A stretch of 40,583 nucleotides of DNA from JBMOPD01 sp049323615 (GTDB taxonomy: Bacteria; Bacillota; Desulfotomaculia; Desulfotomaculales; Desulfocucumaceae), in contig JBMOPD010000061.1 of assembly GCA_049323615.1 (NCBI GenBank), forward strand, positions 1 through 40,583, given 5' to 3'. The notes under the pieces are model-generated. The model did no database searches and was not told the origin of the DNA. It worked only from the letters and a program-made list of their open reading frames with translations. Positions 15,938-24,284 of this stretch are shown here, piece after piece (the stretch's first letter is position 1; each line of letters opens with the position of its first letter). Position numbers and translations under genes: made by a program.

Positions 15938-18250
15938 TCACCTCCTTTGTGCTAAATTCGGCACTCCGGTGTGCTCTTTTTTATCTTCCCGGGCTGTTAA
16001 TGCAGCCACAATTTTTTCCGGTGTGATAGGCAGGTCATAAAATTTAATGCCCAGGGCGTTCCCCGCTGCACTGGCTATGGCCGCCGCCGTGGGAATCAGC
16101 GCCGGCTCGCCCACCCCCTTTGCCCCAAAAGGCCCGGTATCTTCAGCGGCCTCCACTATAACCGGATAGATTTCCGGGGTGTCAAGGCTCATGGGCAGAA
16201 GATACTCCGCAAAACGGGGATTTTCTATCTTTCCTTTGGACAGCTTCACCTCCTCCAAAAGGGCATAGCCCATCCCCATCAGGCATCCTCCCTCGATCTG
16301 TCCTTCCACGGCCCGGGGATTAATGGCCCTGCCCACATCATGGGCGGCTACAAGGCGAAGCACGCTGACCTTCCCGGTTTCGGCGCAGACCTCCACCTCG
16401 GCCACCTGCGCCGCGTAGCTATAGGTGGCGTAGGGTATGCCCTGGCCGTTCTCATCCAGTCCCGTGGTTTCAGGGTTAAACCAGCCGCTGCCCAGGGTCA
16501 GTATTCCTTTGGCCCGGCAGCGGGCCAGGATATCTCTTATCGTTACAGAAGTTTTTTCCCCGGCGCGCCAGATATGGCCGCCGGCAAAGCGCAAATCCGC
16601 CGCACCGGCTCCCAGCGCCCTGCCCGCCTCCCGGAGCAGCGCTTCTTTAGCCTGCCGGGCCGCCAGCCGGACGGCGTTGCCCGATATGTAGGTCTGGCGG
16701 CTGGCCGAGGTGGCCCCGGCGTCCGGGCTGACGCCGGTGTCCCCCGCCAGCACGTGCACATCCTCAATCTTTACACCCAGCTCCTCAGCCGCAATCTGGG
16801 CCAGCGCCGTGCTGGACCCCTGGCCTATGTCGGCGCAGCCGCTGAGCACCAGGACGGTGCCGTCTTCCAGGAAGTCCAGGAATGCCCCGGCGGGGTTGGG
16901 CGCCCCGGTGTTTCCGATGCCGTACCACATGCAGCCCACTCCCACACCGCGGTTTTTCGCCGGCTTGTCCAGCATGCCCAGTTCCTGCGCCCGGGACCGG
17001 GCCCGTTCAATGGCTTCCCCGATCCCTACGCTTCTTGAAAGGCGCTGCCCGGTGGCGGTAAGGCTCCCCGGCTGCAGGCAGTTGCGCAGCCTGATGGTAA
17101 AGGGGTCAAGCCCCAGGGCCTCCGCCAGGAGGTCCATCTGGGTTTCGTGGGCGAAGGCCGCCTGGGGCACCCCGAAGCCGCGCATGGCCCCCGCCGTGGG
17201 GTTGTTGGTATAAACACAGTAGGCCTCGATGGATACGTTGGGCACCGCGTAAGGCCCGGCGGCGTGCACGGCCGACCGCTTCAGGGTGGCCGGGCCGTAT
17301 GAGGCGTAGGCCCCGGTATCCCCTATTATCTTTACCTTGACGCCCAAAAGCCGCCCCTCGCCGTCACAGGCGCTGGTATATTCAATGATATAGGGATGAC
17401 GCTTGGGGGAGGCTACCATGGATTCCTCCCGCTGGTAGACCAGGCGCACCGGCCGGCCGGTTTTTAAAGCCGCCAGGGCCAGCAGGCACTGCACCGAAAT
17501 ATCCAGCTTGCCGCCGAAACCGCCTCCGGTGGCTGCCTGGATCACCCGCACCCGGTGCTGGCCGATCCCCAGCACCCGGGCCACCTCCCGGCGGTCGTAA
17601 TGCGGGTTCTGGGTGGAAACCCAGAGCCTCACACACCCGTCTTCCACGGCCGCCACCCCGGCTTCGGGCTCGAGGTAGGCGTGCTCGGCCATCTGGGTGG
17701 TGTACCGGCGGGTGATGACCACTTTGGCCCGGGCAAAGGCGTTATCCACGTCACCCCTTTTTATCCTGGTCACTGACTGTATATTGCCCTGCCCGTGAAT
17801 AGCGGGCGCCCCGTCGGCCATGGCCTCCATCGCCGAAAAAACCCCGGGCAGCTCCTGGCAGTCAACCTTGACCAGCGGCAGGGCCGCGGCGACGGCCTCT
17901 TCGCTCTCTCCCACCACCAGGGCCAGGGCGTCCCCCACCTTCCGGATGCGGTCCTCCACCAGCACGGGCTCGTCCTTTACTATTATGCCAAACCGGTTTT
18001 CACCGGGGATATCGGCCGCCGTATAAACCGCCGCCACCCCCGGCGCCGCCAGGGCGGCAGACACGTCTATACCGCGCAGCAGGGCATGGGGCACGGTGCT
18101 CCGCAGCACCCGGCAGCAAAGCATTCCGGGCAGCTTCCAGTCGGCGGCGAACAGTGCTTCTCCCCGGACCTTGGCTGTTCCGTCTATCCGGGGGCAGCTC
18201 ACGCCGACGGCCCCGGCGTCCCCCGCTCCGATGTTTGTTTTTCCGCTCAT
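15938..18250 (-). CDS. Nicotinate dehydrogenase-type molybdenum hydroxylase, large (Mo) subunit
   Basis: This is the molybdopterin subunit of a xanthine-dehydrogenase-family hydroxylase, proposed to hydroxylate nicotinate to 6-hydroxynicotinate. The aldehyde oxidase/XDH a/b hammerhead domain comes first (about residues 15-130). The Mo-binding domains follow, with QAATGGGFGGKLDIS (about 245), AMRGFGVPQAAFAHE (about 355), GQGSSTALAQIAAEELG (about 485) and GAKGVGEPALIPTAAAI, where Glu715 is the catalytic base position. The 770 residues form one chain, whereas the E. barkeri nicotinate dehydrogenase splits this subunit in two. The ATG overlaps the small-subunit stop by four bases. The family alone does not fix the substrate; the neighbouring reductase and enamidase do. 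No XdhC-type maturation gene is present in the window. Confidence 0.88.
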   Translation of the reverse strand: MSGKTNIGAGDAGAVGVSCPRIDGTAKVRGEALFAADWKLPGMLCCRVLRSTVPHALLRGIDVSAALAAPGVAAVYTAADIPGENRFGIIVKDEPVLVEDRIRKVGDALALVVGESEEAVAAALPLVKVDCQELPGVFSAMEAMADGAPAIHGQGNIQSVTRIKRGDVDNAFARAKVVITRRYTTQMAEHAYLEPEAGVAAVEDGCVRLWVSTQNPHYDRREVARVLGIGQHRVRVIQAATGGGFGGKLDISVQCLLALAALKTGRPVRLVYQREESMVASPKRHPYIIEYTSACDGEGRLLGVKVKIIGDTGAYASYGPATLKRSAVHAAGPYAVPNVSIEAYCVYTNNPTAGAMRGFGVPQAAFAHETQMDLLAEALGLDPFTIRLRNCLQPGSLTATGQRLSRSVGIGEAIERARSRAQELGMLDKPAKNRGVGVGCMWYGIGNTGAPNPAGAFLDFLEDGTVLVLSGCADIGQGSSTALAQIAAEELGVKIEDVHVLAGDTGVSPDAGATSASRQTYISGNAVRLAARQAKEALLREAGRALGAGAADLRFAGGHIWRAGEKTSVTIRDILARCRAKGILTLGSGWFNPETTGLDENGQGIPYATYSYAAQVAEVEVCAETGKVSVLRLVAAHDVGRAINPRAVEGQIEGGCLMGMGYALLEEVKLSKGKIENPRFAEYLLPMSLDTPEIYPVIVEAAEDTGPFGAKGVGEPALIPTAAAIASAAGNALGIKFYDLPITPEKIVAALTAREDKKEHTGVPNLAQRR

Positions 18251-18735
18251 AGCGCGCCCTCCCCCGCAGCCAGTTTTTTTGCGGCCAGGCGGACGGCCTC
18301 CACGATCTTGATATAACCAGTGCAGCGGCAGAGGTTACCGGATATAGCAACCTTAATATCCCGGTCATTGGGATTGGCGTTTTTATCCAAGAGGGCCTTG
18401 GCTGTCAATACCATGCCCGGAGTGCAATAGCCGCACTGCACCGCCCCGGCCTCCAGGAAAGCCTCCTGAATGGGGTGGAGGCTGTCTTTCCCGGCCACTC
18501 CCTCAATGGTGACGATTTCCGCGCCGCCTGCTTCCGGCGCCAGGACCAGGCAGGCATTAACCGGGCGGCCGTTCAGCAGTACGGTGCAGGCGCCGCACTC
18601 CCCCTCGCCGCAGCCCTCCTTGGTGCCTGTAAGGCCCAGGTCTTCCCGCAGAATGTCCAAAAGCCTCCGGTGCGGGCCTACCGTTATATCAACCGGCAAT
18701 CCATTAACCGTGGCTTTAAACCTGTAGGGTTTCAC
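18247..18735 (-). CDS. Nicotinate dehydrogenase-type hydroxylase, 2Fe-2S small subunit
   Basis: This is the electron-transfer subunit with two [2Fe-2S] clusters. The N-terminal plant-ferredoxin fold has GCGEGECGACTVLLNGRPVNAC (Cys set at about residues 42-64). The C-terminal helical domain has CGYCTPGM and CRCTGY (about 104-142). It is 162 residues long from the GTG at 18735, which follows GGGGGGATCTG. An upstream TTG frame to 18798 is not credible because it adds a Cys-rich tail no homologue has. It starts 101 bases after the FAD gene stop and overlaps the Mo gene, giving the order FAD-FeS-Mo. Confidence 0.93.
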   Translation of the reverse strand: MKPYRFKATVNGLPVDITVGPHRRLLDILREDLGLTGTKEGCGEGECGACTVLLNGRPVNACLVLAPEAGGAEIVTIEGVAGKDSLHPIQEAFLEAGAVQCGYCTPGMVLTAKALLDKNANPNDRDIKVAISGNLCRCTGYIKIVEAVRLAAKKLAAGEGAL

Positions 18736-18836
18736 ACCAGATCCCCCCGTTTTCAGTGGCTGGCAAGTTTGCGTAAAAAGGTGGCAGATTATTAACAAAA
18801 ATCTGTGCTTTTAACGGACTCCAATCCAATATGGAT

Positions 18837-19712
18837 TCAATCCGCCCCGACGAAAGCCGGATCGGCCTTAATCAGCGCTTCCCGGGCCACCCCGCGCACC
18901 GCCATCCTCTTGTAGGGGGCCGAGGCCCGGCTGCCCAGGCTTGCCGCCGCTGTTTCCGCTACGGCGGCGATGGCCTCCTCCAGGAGCAGCGGCCCGGGAT
19001 GGCGCCCCTTCAACAGCGCCTCGGCCAATGGCACCCTGATGGGCCGGGAGGCCACGGCTCCCAGCGCCAGGCGGGCCTCGTCTATGCATCCCCCTGCATA
19101 GCGCAGTAAAACTACCGCCATGCTGATGCGGCTGATGGCCAGGCTGTTGCGCCGCCCCAGCTTGACGAAGCTGCTCCCGGCCTTTTCCGGAAGAGTGGGG
19201 AAGATCACCTCGGCCAGTATTTCTTCGGGATCCAGGCACGTTTTACCCATCCCGGCCAGTAACTGTTCCAGCGGCAAAACCCGCTCACCCCCCCGGCGGC
19301 ACAGCCTCACCCGGGCTTCCAGGGCCAGCAGCGGGGGCAGCAGGTCGCCTGCCGGCGAGGCATTGACTATATTGCCGCCAACGGTGCCCTGGTTGCGGAT
19401 CTGCGGCCCGCCCACCTGGCGGGCGGCCCCGGCCACGAGACTGTACGGCCCCTCTGCAAGCGCCGACTCTGCCAGTTCACTGAAGGTCACCAGCGCACCG
19501 ATGCGGACGCTATCATTTTCTATTTCGATTTTCTTCATTTCGGCCAGCTGTTTAAGGCTGACCACGTGGGCCGGGTTCAGATCCCCCCGGCGCAGGGCCG
19601 GAACAAGGTCCGTTCCCCCGGCCAGGACTTTTTTTTGCCCGGGCAGGGAGGACAACAAATCCAGTGCCTCTTCCAGCGACGCCGGCTGGTGGTATTCAAA
19701 AGGAGGGAGCAC
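18837..19712 (-). CDS. Nicotinate dehydrogenase-type hydroxylase, FAD subunit
   Basis: This is the CoxM/XdhB-type flavoprotein subunit (291 residues), which passes electrons from the iron-sulfur subunit to NAD(P) or another carrier. It starts with PPFEYHQPASLEEALDLL. The FAD-binding VLAGGTDLVPALRRG (about residues 30-44) and IRNQGTVGGNIVNASPAGDLLP (about 105-125) are diagnostic, followed by the C-terminal CO_deh_flav_C domain. The GTG at 19712 is preceded by AAGGAGGTGCGGACCG; a TTG at 19742 begins before that site and is rejected. It lies 47 bases past the reductase stop. Confidence 0.93.
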   Translation of the reverse strand: MLPPFEYHQPASLEEALDLLSSLPGQKKVLAGGTDLVPALRRGDLNPAHVVSLKQLAEMKKIEIENDSVRIGALVTFSELAESALAEGPYSLVAGAARQVGGPQIRNQGTVGGNIVNASPAGDLLPPLLALEARVRLCRRGGERVLPLEQLLAGMGKTCLDPEEILAEVIFPTLPEKAGSSFVKLGRRNSLAISRISMAVVLLRYAGGCIDEARLALGAVASRPIRVPLAEALLKGRHPGPLLLEEAIAAVAETAAASLGSRASAPYKRMAVRGVAREALIKADPAFVGAD

Positions 19713-19759
19713 CGGTCCGCACCTCCTTGCCGGGAGCAGCAAAGCTGCCCGCTGGCGAA

Positions 19760-21271
19760 TTATTCGTTATTTTGCCTATTTTCGTCTTTTGTCTTTTTTC
19801 TTATTATTTTATCAACATGTCCACCGATTTCCCGGTATCTCTCCAGCGTCATGGTGTACTCCACCGGGGCCACGGTGGCCGGGGTGGGCACCCAGGTAAA
19901 GGCCTTGGGCACTACCTTTTCCACGTCCACCCTGAAGTTTATGCCTCCGCCGGGCAAAATCCAGGCGGGGGCCCCGCCTATGGTCAGGTTGGCTTCCCCT
20001 TCGTGCACAGCCCTGGTCAGCTTGATGGGATAGTTGCTGACCCCGGCCCTGGCACTGCCGCCGGTCCCTCCCATGTAAACTGCCGAAACCCTGGATTCCT
20101 CGCAGGTGGACCGGATCAGGTCAACAACCTCGGCGGCCTTTTGGGTCATTGGTATTTCCACCACGCTTCCCTCGGCCGTAACGGTAAACAGGGCGGCTTT
20201 CCGGCCGGTAGTTTCGGTAACCAGTATTTTAATGCCCGGGGAGGCAACGCTCATGTCCACCTTCAGTATGGCGTCCCTGGGGTTTTCAATACTGGTGCCC
20301 CCCCAGCCGCTGCCGTGCTCGCCGAAATAACGCCCCCGGGTGCTTTTGCGGGCGTTTGGCACAACCCCGCTCCAGCCGAGGCCCACATCCTCCCCGGCCG
20401 CATGCTCCGAAAGCAGCCCAACCACGTGGTGGTCAAGAACTATGGCCTCGTCCACGGCGCCGGCCAACTGCCGGGCAAACATTCCCACGGTGGCGCTGCC
20501 GCACCCGACCCTCATCTTGCTGTCCGGCTGCCCGTTGATTACCGGCGGCCTGCCCACCTGGAGCTCCAGCTTGGCCCCCTTTTCCACTTTCAGGGTGACC
20601 CTTTCGCCGTTGCATATGTCCACGATGGTCCTGGCCGTGACAAATCCCGACTCCCCGGTAAGCAGGTTGGCGCCGCCGATGGAAATCATCTTCGCCCCGT
20701 ACTCCTCGGTTTCCACCATGCCTACCACCTGGCCCTCCCGCCGGACCCTGGCCCCTTCTTCCCCGATGTAAAAATTGGTGTCTATTTTTACTTTGACCCC
20801 GCTGTAGCTCAGTGGGGCCTCGGTCACCACCGTGACCACGTCAACCCCGTCAACGGTGTCTGCAATTATGTATGGCGCCGGCCTGGAATCGGGGTACGTG
20901 GTTCCGGCCCCCACCCCGGTGGTCAGGGGCCTTTGCAGCTGGGGCAGCATGGCGGGTCCGGCAACGGAGCCGGTCTCCAGCGGCCTGCTTCTCACCAGGG
21001 CGCCGTCCACGTTTATATAACGCCTGCAGGCCCCGTAAAAACCGGGACTAACCTCGCACTGAACCGGGCACGACCGGCACCTGACGGCCCCCGCCTCCAT
21101 CTCCGCCGGCCGGGTTATGCTGTCAAACTTGCAGACCCTGATGCACACACCGCAGTTCACACACTTCTCGTCCACCACGGCCCTCCGGTCGATTACCGAA
21201 ATGGCGCCGGTGGGGCAGTTTTTCTCGCATAGCCTGCAGCCCCTGCATTTTTCCAGATCAACCTCGATCAT
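19760..21271 (-). CDS. hnr: 6-Hydroxynicotinate reductase
   Basis: This enzyme is expected to reduce 6-hydroxynicotinate to 1,4,5,6-tetrahydro-6-oxonicotinate with low-potential ferredoxin electrons, step two of anaerobic nicotinate breakdown in E. barkeri. The N-terminus is a two-[4Fe-4S] ferredoxin domain (CRGCRLCEKNCP and CVNCGVCIRVC, about residues 10-47), followed by another Cys group CRSCPVQC (about 65). The rest (about 90-490) is a large domain specific to this family, with SIGGANLLTGESGFVTART, GCGSATVGMFARQLAG and GEANLTIGGAPAWILPGGG. The length is 503 residues. The ATG at 21271 follows GGAGGGCAAGTA. It lies 68 bases after enamidase. The identification rests on the whole architecture plus neighbours and is strong. 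Confidence 0.9.
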   Translation of the reverse strand: MIEVDLEKCRGCRLCEKNCPTGAISVIDRRAVVDEKCVNCGVCIRVCKFDSITRPAEMEAGAVRCRSCPVQCEVSPGFYGACRRYINVDGALVRSRPLETGSVAGPAMLPQLQRPLTTGVGAGTTYPDSRPAPYIIADTVDGVDVVTVVTEAPLSYSGVKVKIDTNFYIGEEGARVRREGQVVGMVETEEYGAKMISIGGANLLTGESGFVTARTIVDICNGERVTLKVEKGAKLELQVGRPPVINGQPDSKMRVGCGSATVGMFARQLAGAVDEAIVLDHHVVGLLSEHAAGEDVGLGWSGVVPNARKSTRGRYFGEHGSGWGGTSIENPRDAILKVDMSVASPGIKILVTETTGRKAALFTVTAEGSVVEIPMTQKAAEVVDLIRSTCEESRVSAVYMGGTGGSARAGVSNYPIKLTRAVHEGEANLTIGGAPAWILPGGGINFRVDVEKVVPKAFTWVPTPATVAPVEYTMTLERYREIGGHVDKIIRKKTKDENRQNNE

Positions 21272-21339
21272 TACTTGCCCTCCAGGGAACCTCATTGTTC
21301 ATTAGCATAAAACCTGGCTTGTAGAATAGGGAGGCATTT

Positions 21340-22500
21340 TTATTTCACTTCCGCCTGGCGGGTGGCCGGGGGGGTGTTCCTGCTGACCTTGACCCTGATC
21401 ACCCCGTCTATGATGACCATGGAAACCCCGGGCAGGTCCCCGGCCTCAATGGCCTCCAGGGCGCCGGAACCCACCGACCCCAGGGGGGCGTCGATTATAA
21501 CCAGGTCGGCTTCCCTGCCCGGGGCGATCATCGAAGTGTTCAGCCCGAACACCCTGGCGGTGTTGCCGGTAGCCATGGCGATGGCCTTTGCGGCGGAAAT
21601 CCCGGACATGGAGGAAATCTGCGTCACGGTCCTCAATATGCCCAGGGGGATGATCCCCGTGCCTGAGGGAGAGTCATTGCCCATAATTATCCGGTGCAGC
21701 TGCCCTTTTTCATTGAGCCTTCTGGCCACGTAATCGGCTACCTTGGGGTTGCCGCACTGCACTATTTCCAGGGGCAGGCCGGACTGGTCAATGATCTTGT
21801 CCACCTCTTCCGGGTGGATGGCGGTGGTGCCGCCGTTAATGTGGGATACCACCGTGGGGTTTATTTTCAGCACCATGTCGGCGGTGACCGTGGAGCTGCC
21901 CGGAATGGAGGTCCCCCCGGTGTGCATGGCCACCTTCATGCCGTACTTCTTTGCCCACTCCACCATGGGCGCGGCCTCCCCGGGATCCTTCACGCTGCCC
22001 AGCCCTATTTCCCCCACCAGCCAGACACCCTCTTTGGCAATTTCGGCAAAATCCTTTTCTTCCAGGCCCTTTTCCAGTATCAGGGCGCCGCCGTGCACCT
22101 TGAGCCCCCCGGGCCTGAAATTTTTATACGACTTGTGGGCCAGCACCGCCAGGGCCTTCGTCCCCGCGGGGTCCTTCGGCCTTCCGGGGGTATGGGGTTC
22201 GCCGGCGGAAATCATGGTGGTAACACCCCCGTGCAGCGAGCTGTCCAGGTAGTCAATGGTTTTCTGCCTGGGTGTGAAATCGCCCAGCACGGGGTGTACG
22301 TGGGAGTCCACCAGCCCCGGTATTACCGTCGTCCCCCTGGCGTCAACGACCTGGTCGGCTTTAACCCCGTTCAGGATGCTTTCATCTCCCACCGCCTGAA
22401 TCTTCCCGTCAGACACCAGGATAGCGCTGCCCTTTAAAATGGGGTTGTCGATGTCCCCGCTGACAATTGTCCCGATGTTTGTGATCGCTAATGTGGCCAC
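21340..22500 (-). CDS. ena: Enamidase (tetrahydro-6-oxonicotinate amidohydrolase)
   Basis: This is an amidohydrolase-superfamily enzyme that opens 1,4,5,6-tetrahydro-6-oxonicotinate to 2-formylglutarate and ammonia. Its 386 residues agree along the full length with my memory of E. barkeri enamidase, including APRQKT-type and TTMISAG blocks, HTGGTSIPGSSTVTAD, VSHINGG, GND-PSGTGIIPLGILR and the ending SRNTPPA-R. The binuclear metal site is visible as H67 and H69 (HVH), E164 (VGEIGLG, bridging position), H193, H220 and D276. The GTG start follows AGAGGAG with nine-base spacing. The gap to the dehydrogenase gene is 60 bases. This gene is the best single pointer to nicotinate as substrate. Confidence 0.93.
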   Translation of the reverse strand: MATLAITNIGTIVSGDIDNPILKGSAILVSDGKIQAVGDESILNGVKADQVVDARGTTVIPGLVDSHVHPVLGDFTPRQKTIDYLDSSLHGGVTTMISAGEPHTPGRPKDPAGTKALAVLAHKSYKNFRPGGLKVHGGALILEKGLEEKDFAEIAKEGVWLVGEIGLGSVKDPGEAAPMVEWAKKYGMKVAMHTGGTSIPGSSTVTADMVLKINPTVVSHINGGTTAIHPEEVDKIIDQSGLPLEIVQCGNPKVADYVARRLNEKGQLHRIIMGNDSPSGTGIIPLGILRTVTQISSMSGISAAKAIAMATGNTARVFGLNTSMIAPGREADLVIIDAPLGSVGSGALEAIEAGDLPGVSMVIIDGVIRVKVSRNTPPATRQAEVK

Positions 22501-22560
22501 CCTCCAACACTCCTCTCAATTCAATGTTTTCTCAACCCGGCTGACTGCCAATCCCCGCTT

Positions 22561-24045
22561 TTATACCCACCGCGCGCAGACTGTCTTCTCATCCATGAAC
22601 AGCCTCATCGATCCCATTCTTGACTTGGCCGATCCAAGGAATGACTCCCTTCTTGACCCCAGCGGGAAGAACGCGTAGGGCTGGGGAACGGCAACATTCA
22701 CGCCCACGTTGCCCACGTTGACCTCGCGGGTAAATTTCCGGGCCTCTTTTCCGTTGTTGGTAATAATACAGGCCGAGTGTCCAAGGTTGGTCCTGGTATT
22801 AATCCACTCTATGGCCCGGTCAAGGCTGTCGCACCTGATCAGGGCGGACACCGGGCCGAATGCCTCTTCCTTGGCCATGGCCATGTCCACGTTCACATCC
22901 TCCAGGATTGTGGGCCCGATAAAATAGCCGCCGGGATAATTCTCCACCCTGACCGTGCGGCCGTCCAGCACCATCCTGGCGCCTTCGGCCAGTGACTGGT
23001 CTATCCACTTGAGCACCTTTTCTTTTCCCGGGAGGGCGGCCATCGGCCCCATTTCGGTTGACTCGTCAAGCCCGTAGCCTACTTTCATGGCCGCGGCCGC
23101 CTCTTTAAACCTGCTTTTCAGATCGTCGTATATGTCCCCGACCACCACCACGTTGTCGGTACCCAGGCAGCGCTGTCCGGACATGCCGAAACATGACCTC
23201 AGCAGCCACTCGCTGGCTTCGTTCAGGTCCGCGTCGGGCATTATCACCACGTGGTTTTTGCCGTTTCCGTTTATTGACGACCTTTTCCCCAGCTGGCCGC
23301 ACAGCTCGAAAAGGTCCTTTCCCGCCCTGTTCGACCCGATAAAGCCAACCCCCTGTATTTCGGGCTGCATCAGTATTTCCTTGTTGATTTTTCTGCCGCC
23401 GTGAACTAAGTTGATCACGCCGGGCGGAAAGCCGGTCTCTTGGGCCACCCTGCAGATATACTCCGCGGCCAGCGGGTCCTGCCTGCTGGGGCTTACCACC
23501 ACGGTGCAGCCGGCGGCCAGGGCATAGGGAACAAAGGATGACCAGGCGTGCATCGGTATATTGCCCGGGGTTACGATGAGAAAAGCGCCCAGCGGCTCCC
23601 AGACCAGGTACTGGTCGATGCCTTTGGCCAGCTGGTCGACGAACTGGTTCTCCTTGGGCAGGCCGTACACGGCGGAGCAGGCCGACTCGATATTCTCAAT
23701 GACCCGGCGCACCGATCCCCTGGCCTCGCCTATGGTCCTGCCGTGGTCCTGCACCAGGACCCGGCACAGCTCATCAAAGCGCTCCTCAAACTTGGCCCTC
23801 ATATCAAAGAGGAGACGGGCCCTTTCCCGTACCGGAACCTCGCGCCACTCTTTAAACGCCCGGTGCGCGGCTTCAACCGCGGCCCGGGCCTCTTCCTTTG
23901 TCGCCTCGGGGAATTCGGAAATCACCTCGCCGGTGGCCGGGTTGCAATTTTCTTCCACGGCGGTGGATTTTGACTCCACCCATTCACCATTGATGAACAG
24001 TTTTTGTTTCCCGTAATGTTTTTTTACTTCCGGAAGCAAAGCCAT
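22561..24045 (-). CDS. Methylmalonate-semialdehyde-dehydrogenase-like aldehyde dehydrogenase, proposed 2-formylglutarate to glutaryl-CoA
   Basis: This is an ALDH-superfamily enzyme of 494 residues that resembles CoA-acylating methylmalonate semialdehyde dehydrogenase (IolA/MmsA): FINGEWVESKS and NPATGEVI near the start, GKNHVVIMPDADL at 262-274 in place of the usual catalytic-Glu segment, nucleophile Cys293 in SGQRCLG, and GVNVAVPQPYAFFPLGS near the end. Arg292 and Arg113/114 match the arginines known to hold the substrate carboxylate in B. subtilis MMSDH. The normal Lys-Pro-Ser-Glu cofactor motif reads SPSRQ (185-189). 2-Formylglutarate is a malonate semialdehyde with a carboxyethyl side chain, so MMSDH chemistry would yield glutaryl-CoA, CO2 and NADH. 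That is an inference. The ATG follows AAGGAGGAATACTA. It is the first gene behind the sigma-54 promoter. Confidence 0.85.
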   Translation of the reverse strand: MALLPEVKKHYGKQKLFINGEWVESKSTAVEENCNPATGEVISEFPEATKEEARAAVEAAHRAFKEWREVPVRERARLLFDMRAKFEERFDELCRVLVQDHGRTIGEARGSVRRVIENIESACSAVYGLPKENQFVDQLAKGIDQYLVWEPLGAFLIVTPGNIPMHAWSSFVPYALAAGCTVVVSPSRQDPLAAEYICRVAQETGFPPGVINLVHGGRKINKEILMQPEIQGVGFIGSNRAGKDLFELCGQLGKRSSINGNGKNHVVIMPDADLNEASEWLLRSCFGMSGQRCLGTDNVVVVGDIYDDLKSRFKEAAAAMKVGYGLDESTEMGPMAALPGKEKVLKWIDQSLAEGARMVLDGRTVRVENYPGGYFIGPTILEDVNVDMAMAKEEAFGPVSALIRCDSLDRAIEWINTRTNLGHSACIITNNGKEARKFTREVNVGNVGVNVAVPQPYAFFPLGSRRESFLGSAKSRMGSMRLFMDEKTVCARWV

Positions 24046-24160
24046 TAGTATTCCTCCTTATCTATGTCTGTGGCAGGGCCGGTATCTCCCGGCTGCACAA
24101 AAACCGCCGGCTGCGCTTTTAAAAATCTGACCATAAAATATAGTCACAATATTGATGCAA

Positions 24161-24176
24161 CGCAATAAGCATGCCA
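24161..24176 (-). promoter_or_regulatory. Sigma-54 (-24/-12) promoter of the nicotinate operon
   Basis: On the minus strand the sequence is TGGCATGCTTATTGCG. The GG and GC dinucleotides are ten bases apart, exactly as in the TGGCAC-N5-TTGCA consensus. Transcription would begin near 24150, about 105 bases before the dehydrogenase ATG. The gene just upstream encodes a sigma-54 activator. The same core occurs at 28049-28064 on the other strand. Confidence 0.8.
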
Positions 24177-24180
24177 AGAG

Positions 24181-24203
24181 AAAAAAGCGGCTTAAGCCGC
24201 TTT
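24181..24203 (-). terminator. Rho-independent terminator of the sigma-54 activator gene
   Basis: A perfect palindrome at 24184-24203 gives an eight-base-pair AAAGCGGC/GCCGCTTT stem with a TTAA loop. On the minus strand it runs into a T tract. It separates the activator gene from the operon promoter, so the operon is transcribed independently. Confidence 0.82.
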
Positions 24204-24241
24204 AACCCAAGGCAAAAAACAGCTTACCTGCCGCCGTCCGG

Positions 24242-24257
24242 TGTCATATTCGAGACA
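24242..24257. promoter_or_regulatory. Candidate activator-binding dyad upstream of the sigma-54 promoter
   Basis: The sequence TGTC-N8-GACA forms a short dyad about 66-81 bases upstream of the -24 element, a usual distance for enhancer-binding proteins. A CAGG-N6-CCTG dyad lies next to it at about 24260-24275. No second copy with the same sequence was seen at the other -24/-12 site, so this is only a candidate. Confidence 0.35.
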
Positions 24258-24284
24258 ACACAGGATCAAACCTGACACAATGTA

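Noticed and set aside
15938..19712. Purine (xanthine) dehydrogenase as the role of the Mo hydroxylase
   Set aside because: The family fits, but no purine genes are nearby, while 6-hydroxynicotinate reductase and enamidase are adjacent in the same operon.
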